The notes under the pieces: model-generated
What the model saw: the letters and a program-made list of their open reading frames with translations, nothing else
Told to the model about the DNA's origin: nothing
Database searches by the model: none
Position numbers and translations under genes: made by a program
From: Spirosoma pollinicola
GTDB lineage: Bacteria; Bacteroidota; Bacteroidia; Cytophagales; Spirosomataceae
Length of the DNA: 64,000 nucleotides
Direction of reading: 5' to 3'
Assembly (NCBI RefSeq): GCF_002831565.1
Contig: NZ_CP025096.1
Coordinates: forward strand, 1,961,027 to 2,025,026
Shown: one piece after another, positions 28,113-36,494 of the stretch
How positions within the stretch are numbered: the first letter of the stretch is position 1
Layout: the number at the start of each line of letters is the position of its first letter

Positions 28113-28316
28113 TCAATTAGCAGGACTGTACCGGGCGGCATCTATAATTGACCACAGATGAATGATCCATCCCATCAGGAAAAACCAAAGGGCACCGGCC
28201 AGAATAAATTGCAGAATCGCCATCAGCAAACGGCCTTGCAGAAGTTGCCCTAAGCCCGGAATAAAGAAGCTACAAAGAGCAGCGAGTACATTACCACCCG
28301 AACCTTGACCAGCCAT
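28113..28316 (-). CDS. Small TM2-like membrane protein
   Basis: A 67-residue protein with two hydrophobic segments, about 10-28 (LAALCSFFIPGLGQLLQGR) and 31-57. The motif FIPGLGQLLQGR resembles TM2-domain and related small bacterial membrane proteins, and a glycine-rich N-terminus precedes it. Function unknown. It sits alone between the kinase gene and the AT-rich HEPN-like gene on the same strand. Confidence 0.7.
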   Translation of the reverse strand: MAGQGSGGNVLAALCSFFIPGLGQLLQGRLLMAILQFILAGALWFFLMGWIIHLWSIIDAARYSPAN

Positions 28317-28358
28317 CGTGTTTGTGTATTAATTTTTTAAACAATTTAGAGAATTTTG

Positions 28359-29018
28359 TTATAAATCAAGCCCTTTCTTTAGTCGGATTTTTTCAATATC
28401 TCTCTTCTTATTCTCTGACATTGACAATAGTACATAATCTATGCTCCAATCCTCAATATGCTCAAATCTAGTCTGCCAGAAAAATATTCTCAACCGGATC
28501 AAATTATAAACTTTATTAGCAAGTTCAACTAATATTTCAATTTCATCCATTGTAATATATTGAGTTTTGGATTTTTTGTCTATGTGTGCGTAAACTTGGT
28601 CCCTCAATGCAATGACTCTATTAATCAATTCATTATGAGAGCTTAATAGGCTTCTAACTTCAACAACTAAGCCTACAACTTCAGATTTCCCCTTCACCTC
28701 TTCAGTTAATTTATCTTGGTTGCTTTCAAATAGTTCTTTCAAACTAGCTCCATATTCTGATGTTTCTAACTTATTGCATAGTCTATGAAAGCTCCTTTTT
28801 TCGTTTTTCTTAGGACTGAACAGTTTAGAAAGCTGAATAACAGATATAAACTTTAATTGATATATATGATGTTGAAAAAAACCATGTTCTTTAATTTTTC
28901 CCTCAAATTCGTATTTATCAATGAATAGTCTATTCATATTTTTGGCAGAAATATTTAGATCAATTATTAAATTACTTTGATCTTCTAAAAATGCTTTGAT
29001 CTCCTGAAGTTCTAACAT
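28359..29018 (-). CDS. HEPN/AbiU2-like protein, low-GC gene
   Basis: A 219-residue mostly helical, charged protein starting MLELQEIKAFLEDQ at 29018; the longer frame to 29249 runs into the isomerase gene and is rejected. Near residue 152 it carries ALRDQVYAHIDKK, an R-x5-H pattern with the AH(I/L)D ending seen in HEPN domains of AbiU2-like proteins, a fold that includes RNases and toxins of phage-defence systems. The gene is far more AT-rich than its neighbours and bracketed by AT-rich spacers, which suggests horizontal acquisition. No MNT nucleotidyltransferase or antitoxin partner lies beside it. The HEPN assignment is by motif only. Confidence 0.6.
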   Translation of the reverse strand: MLELQEIKAFLEDQSNLIIDLNISAKNMNRLFIDKYEFEGKIKEHGFFQHHIYQLKFISVIQLSKLFSPKKNEKRSFHRLCNKLETSEYGASLKELFESNQDKLTEEVKGKSEVVGLVVEVRSLLSSHNELINRVIALRDQVYAHIDKKSKTQYITMDEIEILVELANKVYNLIRLRIFFWQTRFEHIEDWSIDYVLLSMSENKKRDIEKIRLKKGLDL

Positions 29019-29052
29019 TGCTAGTATATATATAGATAGTAAGAAACAAAAA

Positions 29053-29076
29053 GTGTCGGGTCTGAGGACCCGACAC
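29053..29076 (-). terminator. Intrinsic terminator after TIM-barrel isomerase
   Basis: GTGTCGGGTC (29053-29062) pairs with 29067-29076 across a 4-base loop; read on the minus strand it is followed by TTTTTGTTTCTT. Lies 27 bases past the isomerase stop and before the HEPN-like gene. Confidence 0.85.
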
Positions 29077-29103
29077 CACAAAATTCTACATAGTAGTTCA
29101 ATC

Positions 29104-30156
29104 TTATAATCCCAATACTTTCTTATTGAAAGCATCATCAGCACCAGTTCCGGCGAAGTCGTCGAATGCCCGTTCGGTAACGCGGATGATGTGATCCGAA
29201 ATAAACGGTGCTCCTTCGGCGGCTCCCTGCTCCGGGTGTTTGATGGCACATTCCCATTCCAGAACAGCCCAGCGGTCGTAGTCGTACTGCGCTAGTTTAG
29301 AGAAGATACCAGCAAAATCTACCTGACCATCGCCCAGCGAACGGAATCGGCCAGCCCGCTCAACCCAACCCTGATACCCGCCATATACACCCTGCTTACC
29401 CGTTGGGTTAAACTCGGCATCTTTCACATGGTAGGCGAAAATACGCTCGTGGTAGAAGTCAATGAATTGCAGGTAGTCAAGCTGTTGCAGCACAAAATGG
29501 CTCGGATCGTAGTTGATACCGGCACGGGGGTGATTGCCCACTTTTTCGAGGAACATCTCGAAGGTGATACCATCGTGCAGATCTTCGCCAGGGTGAAGCT
29601 CATAGGCAAGATCGACACCCGCTTCGTCGTAGGCATTCAGGATCGGCAACCAACGGTCGGCAAGTTCTTTGAATCCTGTCTCGACCAGACCCGCCGGGCG
29701 TTGCGGCCAGGGGTAAACGAATGGCCATAACAAAGCGCCCGAAAAGGTTGGACTGGCTACCAGACCAAGGTTCTTGCTGGCTTTGGCGGTCATCATCAAC
29801 TGATCAACAGCCCAGGCTTGTTGATCTTTTGGCTTACCCGCCAACTCGGCCGGACCGAAGCCATCGAACATGGGGCCATACGCAGGGTGAACGGCTACGA
29901 GTTGCCCTTGCAGGTGCGTGGCAAGTTCGGTGATTTCAACGCCGATATCCTTAAGTTTGCCTTTTAGCTCGTCGCAATACGTCAGGCTTTCAGACGCTTG
30001 CTTCAGGTCGATCAAACGGGAGTCCCAGGTTGGAATCTGGATACCTTTGTAGCCCAGATCGGCCATGTATTTGGCAATCGTTTCAAGCGAATTAAATGGG
30101 GCCGTATCGCCCAGAAACTGGGCAAGGAAAATGCCCGGACCTTTCATTGTTTTCAT
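29104..30156 (-). CDS. Sugar phosphate isomerase/epimerase family (TIM barrel)
   Basis: A 350-residue AP-endonuclease-2-type TIM-barrel protein of the xylose-isomerase-like family, which includes inositol dehydratase, hydroxypyruvate isomerase and 3-keto-sugar-processing enzymes. Candidate metal ligands lie in DLAYELHPGEDLHDG (Glu, His), INYDPSHFVLQ (Asp, His), YHVKDAEF (His, Asp) and WAVLEWECAIK (Glu). No signal peptide is visible, so it is cytoplasmic. It heads leftward from the same strand as two Gfo/Idh/MocA dehydrogenases, separated from them by a small four-helix-bundle gene. Probable role: isomerisation or dehydration of an oxidised sugar. Substrate is not known. Confidence 0.88.
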   Translation of the reverse strand: MKTMKGPGIFLAQFLGDTAPFNSLETIAKYMADLGYKGIQIPTWDSRLIDLKQASESLTYCDELKGKLKDIGVEITELATHLQGQLVAVHPAYGPMFDGFGPAELAGKPKDQQAWAVDQLMMTAKASKNLGLVASPTFSGALLWPFVYPWPQRPAGLVETGFKELADRWLPILNAYDEAGVDLAYELHPGEDLHDGITFEMFLEKVGNHPRAGINYDPSHFVLQQLDYLQFIDFYHERIFAYHVKDAEFNPTGKQGVYGGYQGWVERAGRFRSLGDGQVDFAGIFSKLAQYDYDRWAVLEWECAIKHPEQGAAEGAPFISDHIIRVTERAFDDFAGTGADDAFNKKVLGL

Positions 30157-30160
30157 ATCG

Positions 30161-30254
30161 ATAAAGAGCGAAAGAGTGAAAGAGTGAAAGAGCGGAGGAG
30201 TAAAATCACAGACGGATTAGCACTCTTTCCTTCTTTCGCTCTTTCACTCTTTAT
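30161..30254. repeat. Hairpin built of GAGYGAAA octamers (site 1)
   Basis: Left arm 30161-30195 is a near-tandem array of 8-bp units GAGCGAAA, GAGTGAAA, GAGTGAAA; right arm 30220-30254 is its imperfect reverse complement (about 30 of 35 positions). It fills nearly the whole 99-bp gap, starting five bases upstream of the isomerase start codon and ending next to the stop of the gene at 30256. Confidence 0.8.
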
Positions 30255-30255
30255 T

Positions 30256-30666
30256 TCAGTCGCTCGCTGTTTTTCTTGATTTGGCTAAAATTTTCAGTAT
30301 TTGATAACCCTCATCCATTAATTCTTGTAAGCGATGCTCGGGAATAATTTCAGTGAATACAAAGGTTTCCAGCCAGAAAAGAGATTCATCTAATTCTTCG
30401 AGTACAATACTGAGTTTAGCAAAGTATTCTTTTTGGCTTCTACCCCGACGAACAGCTCTAAAATTAGCCGCAGCCGATGAAGAGGAGCGAATAAGCTGAT
30501 GGCCAAAGTGCTGCGCATCATAATCCTTAGGAAGAGTCCGGCAGACCTTAACACATCGAAGCATAAACACTTTAAGCCTTTTTTCAAGGTCATCCAGAAA
30601 TTGGCCTTTTGAGTGAGCAGAATAATCTACCCAAGCCTCACTCACTAAGTCTCCTTCCTGATCCAT
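30256..30666 (-). CDS. Four-helix bundle protein (23S rRNA intervening-sequence type)
   Basis: A 136-residue helical protein of the four-helix bundle family first met in intervening sequences of 23S rRNA genes; here it is a free-standing chromosomal gene, as often in Bacteroidota. Conserved segments: LRCVKVCRTLPKDYDAQHFGHQLIRSS, SAAANFRAVRRGRSQKEY, LSIVLEELDESLFWLE. Function is unknown. It is inserted between the TIM-barrel isomerase and the Gfo/Idh/MocA genes of the likely sugar cluster, with GAGYGAAA-type repeats on both sides. Confidence 0.88.
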   Translation of the reverse strand: MDQEGDLVSEAWVDYSAHSKGQFLDDLEKRLKVFMLRCVKVCRTLPKDYDAQHFGHQLIRSSSSAAANFRAVRRGRSQKEYFAKLSIVLEELDESLFWLETFVFTEIIPEHRLQELMDEGYQILKILAKSRKTASD

Positions 30667-30691
30667 GTTATTAAGGTTGCTTACGTTCCAT

Positions 30692-30718
30692 CATTCGCTC
30701 TTTCGCACTTTCACTCTT
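30692..30718. repeat. Single GAGYGAAA-type arm (site 2)
   Basis: Read on the minus strand this stretch gives GAGTGAAAGTGCGAAAGAGC and belongs to the same word family as sites at 30161, 36412 and 59679. No complementary arm was found nearby. It fills the end of the 50-bp gap between the oxidoreductase stop and the four-helix-bundle gene start. Confidence 0.55.
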
Positions 30719-31862
30719 AAATCTCCACCCACCCCTGTTTGCGGTTGGATTCGAGGATTTTTTCGCAGATAAGCAATTCGCGGTAGCCGTCGGCGAAGGT
30801 TGGGTACGTTGGTTTCTCGGGTTGTTTTCCGGCAGCAATGGCGTCATATACTTCTTTGAACAACTGCTTCGATGTGTCAGGGAAACCTTCGTTGTGGCCA
30901 CCGGGAAAACTAATTACCGAGCGGGCTTCGGGGTGAGCCAGCGATGGGTCACGCATGAACGATTCGTTGGCACCGTCGCGGTTACCGATCCACATTTCGT
31001 TGGGGGCTTCGGAATTCCAGGCAAACGTTTTCTTCGAACCGGCAATTTCCAGTTTCATCTGGTTTTTCCGACCTGCCGATACCTGCGATACTGTGATAAC
31101 ACCCCGGTTTCCGTTGTCGAACCGCAGCAACACGTTGGCATGATCTTCGGTATTAATGGGAACATCGGCGTAGTCTTCGGGTTGCAGCATCTTACCCGAA
31201 TACGTTTCAACGGGCTTGAGCGGCTTCTTCCGTAACTTGTGAATCGTGTTGAAGTCGGCCATTACAGCAACGGTTTTCAGGCCCGTGATGTATTCGAGGC
31301 TGTCCATCAGGTGAGAGCCGATATCGGCAATAGCCCGCGAATCGCCCGATTTATCGGGTTCCAGACGCCAGTTGTAATCCGTATCATAAAACAGCCAATC
31401 CTGTAGATAGGAACCAATTACTGAGTACACATCGCCCAAAGCATCCTGCTCGCGCATGACCTTCATCTGACGAACCAGCGGGTAATAGCGCAGGTTGAAA
31501 TGCACCGCATTGACCAGACCCGTTTGGGCGGCCAGTTCAACCAGTTCTTTGGCTTCGTGCAAATCTTTGGCTAAAGGCTTTTCGCACACAACGTGCTTAC
31601 CGGCCAGCAAAGCCGCCTTCGACTGCGAGAAGTGGAGGAAGTTGGGTGTACAGATGTGTACGACCTTAATGTCTTCCATCGCCAGCAGTTCATCGAACGT
31701 ACAGGACCGTTCGATACCAAGCTGATCGGCTTTCTGACGAGCCAGTTCGGGTGTTACTTCACAAAGGGCAAGGACATTTGTGTTAGGAAGGCGACGCAGG
31801 GCTTCGATGTGCGCGGGCCCGATGAATCCAGTGCCAACGACACCGATATTGATTTTTTGCAT
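30717..31862 (-). CDS. Gfo/Idh/MocA family oxidoreductase
   Basis: A 381-residue cytoplasmic NAD(P)-dependent dehydrogenase-like protein. The N-terminal Rossmann fold starts INIGVVGTGFIGPAHIEAL; VHICTPNFLHF and HVVCEKPLAKDLHEAKEL are the characteristic dinucleotide-binding segments, the latter with the EKP lysine important in catalysis. The C-terminal part has DSRAIADIGSHLMDSLEYI, the G-x-H motif of the active site. It lies downstream of another member of the family (31990-33144) in the same direction, both divergent from an MFS carrier. A role in oxidising or reducing an imported sugar or cyclitol is likely. Confidence 0.9.
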   Translation of the reverse strand: MQKINIGVVGTGFIGPAHIEALRRLPNTNVLALCEVTPELARQKADQLGIERSCTFDELLAMEDIKVVHICTPNFLHFSQSKAALLAGKHVVCEKPLAKDLHEAKELVELAAQTGLVNAVHFNLRYYPLVRQMKVMREQDALGDVYSVIGSYLQDWLFYDTDYNWRLEPDKSGDSRAIADIGSHLMDSLEYITGLKTVAVMADFNTIHKLRKKPLKPVETYSGKMLQPEDYADVPINTEDHANVLLRFDNGNRGVITVSQVSAGRKNQMKLEIAGSKKTFAWNSEAPNEMWIGNRDGANESFMRDPSLAHPEARSVISFPGGHNEGFPDTSKQLFKEVYDAIAAGKQPEKPTYPTFADGYRELLICEKILESNRKQGWVEI

Positions 31863-31882
31863 GATTAGGGGTTAAAGGTTAT

Positions 31883-31976
31883 GCCACAGAGATGCCCAGA
31901 GTAACCACAAAGACACACAAAGATTTTTAATACATTCTCTGTGTATCTCTGTGGTTACTCTGTGCATCTCTGTGGC
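31883..31976. repeat. Imperfect palindrome, 41-bp arms (CACAGAGATGC family)
   Basis: Arms 31883-31923 and 31936-31976 match in 37 of 41 positions around a 12-base loop. Words CACAGAGATGCCCAGAG and GTAACCACA relate it to the perfect palindrome at 16118-16220. It fills most of the 127-bp gap between the two oxidoreductase genes, beginning 20 bases upstream of the 31862 start codon. Confidence 0.85.
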
Positions 31977-31989
31977 CCAACATTTTTCA

Positions 31990-33144
31990 TTACTGTACAA
32001 ACTTAGTCCACTTTTTAGAATCATCCTGGCTCGACGCAATGACGGTGTCGATAAAGGCCAGACCACGAACGCCATCGGCGGCTTTGGGGAAATCGTAAAT
32101 AGGGTCAGGATCGCGGCCTTCCATATTGGCTTTTACTGCGTAAGCAAAATTGCGATACAGATTGGCGAAGGCTTCAAAGAATCCTTCGGGATGACCAGCG
32201 GGCAATCGCCAGTGAGCCGATGCCGATGCCGACAGTGTGCCCACGTTTGGCCGGATAATCCGTTGGCCTTCCTGGGTTTTATATTTCAGGGTATTAGGCT
32301 CCATCTGGTGCCATTCCAAACCGCCCAGTTCGCCCCAGACGTAAATTTTCAGCGAGTTTTCTTCACCATTGGCAACCTGGCTGGCGTGCAAAACACCTTT
32401 AGCCCCGTTATCGAAACGCAACAGCACGTTACCATCGTCGTCAAGTTGGCGGCCCGGCACAAATGCCGTTAGGTCGGCACAGAGCTCGTCAATTTTCAGG
32501 CCTGTAACATACTCGGCAAGATTTTCGGCGTGGGTACCAATGTCGCCCATGCAACCGGCTGCCCCTGATCTGGCCGGATCAGTACGCCAGATGGCCTGTT
32601 TGTAGTCGTTATGTTCTTCATCCTTCGAGAGCCAGCCCTGCGGGTACTCAACGACAACTTTCCGAATTTTACCGAGTTTGCCATTCCGAACCATATCGCG
32701 GGCTTCTTTCACCATCGGGTAACCGGTGTAATTGTGCGTGAGTCCAAACACCAATCCCGATTTTTCGACTATGCCTGCCAGTTCTTTGGCTTCGGCCAAG
32801 TTCAATGTCATGGGCTTGTCGCACATCACGTGAAAGCCATTTTCGAGCGCCATTTTAGCCGGCGGAAAGTGCATGTGATTCGGCGTAACGATTGTCAGGA
32901 AGTCCATGCGTTCGCCTTCAGGCAGTGTTTTTTCCCGCTCAATCATCTCCTGAAACGAAGCGTAGACCCTATCTTCGGGTAAATACAGGGCGTGGCCAGT
33001 TGCTTTCGATTTATCGGGCGATGAACTGAAGCAGCCACAGACCAATTCGATTTCACCATCGAAACCAGCGGCTCGGCGGTGAACAGCACCAATGAAAGCA
33101 TCGAGGCCTCCGCCAACCATACCCATTCGCAATTTTCTATGCAT
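31990..33144 (-). CDS. Gfo/Idh/MocA family oxidoreductase
   Basis: A 384-residue dehydrogenase-like protein: Rossmann start LRMGMVGGGLDAFIGAVHR, then FLTIVTPNHMHFPPA and HVMCDKPMTLNLAEAKEL, and the active-site stretch GAAGCMGDIGTHAENLAEYV. The segment FGLTHNYTGYPMVKEARDMV is typical of a subgroup often found beside sugar isomerases and MFS carriers. First gene of the leftward group; its start is 292 bp from the divergent MFS gene, so shared regulation is plausible. Exact substrate is not readable from sequence. Confidence 0.9.
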   Translation of the reverse strand: MHRKLRMGMVGGGLDAFIGAVHRRAAGFDGEIELVCGCFSSSPDKSKATGHALYLPEDRVYASFQEMIEREKTLPEGERMDFLTIVTPNHMHFPPAKMALENGFHVMCDKPMTLNLAEAKELAGIVEKSGLVFGLTHNYTGYPMVKEARDMVRNGKLGKIRKVVVEYPQGWLSKDEEHNDYKQAIWRTDPARSGAAGCMGDIGTHAENLAEYVTGLKIDELCADLTAFVPGRQLDDDGNVLLRFDNGAKGVLHASQVANGEENSLKIYVWGELGGLEWHQMEPNTLKYKTQEGQRIIRPNVGTLSASASAHWRLPAGHPEGFFEAFANLYRNFAYAVKANMEGRDPDPIYDFPKAADGVRGLAFIDTVIASSQDDSKKWTKFVQ

Positions 33145-33436
33145 TGGTATTTGAGTTGAGAGTAAACAGGTTAGAAAAGGGGATTACGGGTCTGGGTTTA
33201 CTGTATTAAGCGTATGGTAGCCTGACTCGCCAGCTCTTTTTTGCGCCAGTCCACTACAAACCGAATAGAGTAACCAGTAAACCTTTCCTTTTACGACCGA
33301 AAATTAGCTGTTTTCTCTTATTTTTCGGAAAATTTGCACAAAATCGACAACTTAGTAGGGAGTTTATTCCCTCCGTTGTCTTTTAATTTTTAATTAAACC
33401 TGTAACTAAACTCACTAAATACCTCTCTTACAGAAA

Positions 33437-34687
33437 ATGAATCAAACTGTAAATCCCTCGCGCCTGTTTTTGGCTAGTTGCTTAGCCATTATAACAACGG
33501 CCTTCTCGTTTAGTATCAGGGCCGGTATCCTCCCTCAATTGGCCACTGACTTTGGTCTAACTGCCGAGCAGTTAGGGTTCATCAACTCGATGTTCTTTTT
33601 TGGTTTCCCTATTTCTATGGTCATTGGCGGCATCGTGTATCACTCGGTTGGCCCCAAAATCATTATGCAGGTAGCCGTTGTAGCGCACACGCTGGGAATT
33701 TTGATGACTATTTATGCGGGTGGCTACATAGGCCTGTTATTCTCGACATTCTTCATTGGCTTCGGTAATGGCTGTACAGAAGCGGCCTGTAACCCAATGA
33801 TTGCCGACATGTACCCCAGCAACAAGCTGAACAAAATGTTTGGCCGGTTTCACATGTGGTTTCCCGGAGGCATTGTTATTGGTAGTCTGATATCTAAATT
33901 TATGACCAGTGCAGGCTTCTCCTGGCAGGCTCAAATCTGGGTCCTTATGCTTCCAACGGTAGTGTATGCATTCCTGTTTTTCGGTCAGGCTTTCCCAAGA
34001 CCAAAGGTAGAAGGCGTTACATCGTTAGCGAAAAACTTCCAGGCTATGCTAACCCCTTTATACGCGGTTCTGTTCTTCTGCATGGCCCTTACAGCCATCA
34101 CCGAATTCGGACCTAACCAGTGGGTAGCCGTTGTCTTGAGCAGTAGCGGAGCAGATGCCATGCTTGTTTTAGCCTTGACATTCGGCGTAATGACGATTGG
34201 ACGGCTTTTCAACGGTCCGGTTGTTGCACAATTCGGTCAGACGGGTGTTTTACTTGGCGGGGCAATTTTAGCTACCATCGGTATTTATATGTTCAGTACC
34301 GTTACCGGCCCAATCGCCTATGTAGCCGCTGTTATATTTGGCCTCGGCGTATGTTTCAACTGGCCAACCATGATTGGGTTCGTGGCTCAGCGGGTTCCTT
34401 TGAGTGGAGCACTGGGCATGTCGATTGTTGGTGGCGTGGGCATGCTTTCCACGTCTATCTTCCAGCCTTTTATTGGCCGCTGGATTGATGAAAATCACAC
34501 CGAAAAAGCAGCGGCAGGTCTTACTGGCTCAGCCCTGGAATTGGCAACCGGACAAGCAACGCTGGCCACGATGATGACATTCCCGATTATTCTGATCTTT
34601 GCCTTCACCGCCCTGTTTTTCTGGATGCGTAATCGCAAATCAGGCCCTATCGATGAAACGGTTGTAATGGAACAGCCACAGTTATAG
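33437..34687 (+). CDS. MFS transporter, sugar-type
   Basis: A 416-residue inner-membrane carrier with about 12 hydrophobic spans. The first span follows MNQTVNPSRLFLASCLAII; GFINSMFFFGFPISMVIGGIVYHSVGPKI covers helix 2 and the following loop, and FIGFGNGCTEAACNPMIADMYP is a conserved segment in helices 4-5 of the sugar/nucleoside-type MFS branch. Divergent from two Gfo/Idh/MocA dehydrogenases and the TIM-barrel isomerase, which suggests it imports their substrate. A perfect 21-bp-arm hairpin follows. Confidence 0.87.
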   Translation: MNQTVNPSRLFLASCLAIITTAFSFSIRAGILPQLATDFGLTAEQLGFINSMFFFGFPISMVIGGIVYHSVGPKIIMQVAVVAHTLGILMTIYAGGYIGLLFSTFFIGFGNGCTEAACNPMIADMYPSNKLNKMFGRFHMWFPGGIVIGSLISKFMTSAGFSWQAQIWVLMLPTVVYAFLFFGQAFPRPKVEGVTSLAKNFQAMLTPLYAVLFFCMALTAITEFGPNQWVAVVLSSSGADAMLVLALTFGVMTIGRLFNGPVVAQFGQTGVLLGGAILATIGIYMFSTVTGPIAYVAAVIFGLGVCFNWPTMIGFVAQRVPLSGALGMSIVGGVGMLSTSIFQPFIGRWIDENHTEKAAAGLTGSALELATGQATLATMMTFPIILIFAFTALFFWMRNRKSGPIDETVVMEQPQL

Positions 34688-34708
34688 GTTAACGAAGTAT
34701 ATTTTACA

Positions 34709-34754
34709 TTAATGAAAATGCCTAAAACTTAACAGTTTTAGGCATTTTCATTAA
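34709..34754 (+). terminator. Terminator after MFS gene, perfect 21-bp arms
   Basis: Arms 34709-34729 and 34734-34754 are exact reverse complements around a TAAC loop; core CCTAAAACT / AGTTTTAGG. Lies 21 bases after the stop codon. Confidence 0.85.
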
Positions 34755-34860
34755 CTAAACAATTAAAAATCAATTAATTAGCCACTATCTATTAAACCTA
34801 ACGGTCTGTTTGTTGTCAGTTACTTATCTTCCTGATCTAACTTTCTTAATATAGCAGGCC

Positions 34861-36411
34861 GTGGCTTTACTCGATGCGTACATAACGCCCCTGACAGCGT
34901 ATCAGGTTGCTCATTTGCTTAGGCGGGCTACGTTTGGCCCTACATCCGATCAACTTAAAAATCTGACGGGGCAGACGGCCGCCCAGATTGTTGCGAAGCT
35001 TTTAACCGATCAACCAGCGCCTGCTCCTCCACTCGATCCAGCAACGAGCAAACCGTTTATTGATCAGCCCTTCGATTCGGTTAATACCGCCAAATTAAAC
35101 GTTTATGTTAAAATGTGGTGGGGTAATTTGATGCTCAATCAATCGGTGTCACTGCTCGAAAAAATGACCCTTTTCTGGTCTAACCATTTTGTAACAAACA
35201 GTCTTACTGTTAAAGATTATCGATACATGTATCGGTATAATACTTTACTTCGGCAGTATGCATTGGGCAATTTCAAATCTTTCGCCGTGGCGATTACGCA
35301 GGACCCGGCCATGCTGCGATTTCTGAATGGCGATCAGAATATAGTTGGAACAGCCAACGAAAATTACGGCCGTGAGTTACAGGAACTTTTCACAATTGGC
35401 CGAAACGGTGGGTACACGGAAGACGATGTCAGGTCTGCCGCTAAAGTTCTTACTGGCTGGGTTGATACAGGCTATCGTGACACAACGAATGCCGCCATCA
35501 GTAGTTCATTTAAGTCAACACGGCATGATACAACTGACAAAACTTTCTCGGCTACTTATCAAAACACTGTTATTAAAGGACGATCAGGAGCCACAGCCGG
35601 TTTGGATGAGTTGAACGATTTACTGGCCATGATTCTTCGACAGGCCGAAACATCCCGCAATATCTGCCGGAAACTTTACCGCTGGTTTATCAATGCCGAT
35701 ATTCCGGAGGCTGTTGAAACAAACTTTATTCAGCCGCTTGCTGAGTTATTCCACAAAAGTAATTTCGACATAAAACCAGTCCTGAATGCGCTTTTTCAGA
35801 GCCAGCATTTCTTCGATCAGTCTTTGCGAGGAGCCGTTATCAAATCGCCAACCGATTTAGTTGTCGGCACGTTACGCTTCTGGGGGGTGCAAGCCCCGGC
35901 GCCAACCCAAAACATAAGTGGTTATTATCAGATTGGAAATTATATCTACGCCCGCGTGCTGGAACAGCAACAGGATTTGCTAAACCCGCCTACCGTATTT
36001 GGCTGGACGGCTTATTATCAAACAGGCTATTATCAACAGTGGATCAATTCCAATACGCTGGGACTACGCGGCTACTTCGGCGATGCGCTCACGACCAATG
36101 CCTTAAAGTTAACTGGCAAACCCGTTATTGATATACTGACGTATGTTAAGACGCTCTCCGATCCAAGTGATGCAGCCAAACTGGTAAATGACTTAACGAC
36201 TCAATTGCTGGCCCTTCCGCTTGATCAAACCCAGAAAGATTTTTTGACGGATACTATTCTACTCAATTCCATTCCGCGTTATGAGTGGACCAGCGAATGG
36301 AATGACTATGCAAATGCGTCAACCGATGATGCTAAGAAGCAGGCCGTTCAGATTAAGTTGACGGCTCTTTTGCAATACATTTTTCGCATGGCCGAATATC
36401 AGGTAATTTAG
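34861..36411 (+). CDS. DUF1800 family protein
   Basis: A 516-residue DUF1800 protein with the typical start LTAYQVAHLLRRATFGPTSDQL, middle LLEKMTLFWSNHFVT and FTIGRNGGYTEDDVRSAAKVLTGW split by the usual conserved blocks, and a C-terminal helical region. Start is a GTG: an in-frame TAG at 34852-34854 rules out any earlier start and there is no ATG before the domain. No signal peptide is visible. DUF1800 genes usually precede a DUF1501 gene, as here; the pair is thought to be exported or envelope-linked, but its function is unknown. The gap to the DUF1501 start is filled by a hairpin. Confidence 0.88.
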   Translation: MALLDAYITPLTAYQVAHLLRRATFGPTSDQLKNLTGQTAAQIVAKLLTDQPAPAPPLDPATSKPFIDQPFDSVNTAKLNVYVKMWWGNLMLNQSVSLLEKMTLFWSNHFVTNSLTVKDYRYMYRYNTLLRQYALGNFKSFAVAITQDPAMLRFLNGDQNIVGTANENYGRELQELFTIGRNGGYTEDDVRSAAKVLTGWVDTGYRDTTNAAISSSFKSTRHDTTDKTFSATYQNTVIKGRSGATAGLDELNDLLAMILRQAETSRNICRKLYRWFINADIPEAVETNFIQPLAELFHKSNFDIKPVLNALFQSQHFFDQSLRGAVIKSPTDLVVGTLRFWGVQAPAPTQNISGYYQIGNYIYARVLEQQQDLLNPPTVFGWTAYYQTGYYQQWINSNTLGLRGYFGDALTTNALKLTGKPVIDILTYVKTLSDPSDAAKLVNDLTTQLLALPLDQTQKDFLTDTILLNSIPRYEWTSEWNDYANASTDDAKKQAVQIKLTALLQYIFRMAEYQVI

Positions 36412-36490
36412 CGAAAGAGCGAATGAGTGAAAGAGCAGCTAACGCGTCGTTTCATTCGCATTTTCATTATTTTGCTCATTCACTCTTTCA
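36412..36490. repeat. Hairpin of GAGYGAAA words filling the stop-to-start gap (site 3)
   Basis: Arm 36412-36427 pairs with 36475-36490 in 14 of 16 positions; inside the loop further ATGAGTGAAA and TTTCATT words may extend pairing. The element begins directly after the DUF1800 stop codon and ends four bases before the ATG at 36495. Confidence 0.7.
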
Positions 36491-36494
36491 CCTT

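Noticed and set aside
29019..29249. Upstream extension of the HEPN-like gene
   Set aside because: Runs through the isomerase terminator and into the isomerase coding region on the same strand in another frame.
30256..30666. rRNA intervening sequence
   Set aside because: The protein is of the IVP family but no rRNA sequence surrounds it; it is a free-standing gene.
36423..36494. Longer DUF1501 frame from ATG 36423
   Set aside because: This stretch is the GAGYGAAA hairpin; ATG 36495 starts a proper signal peptide.
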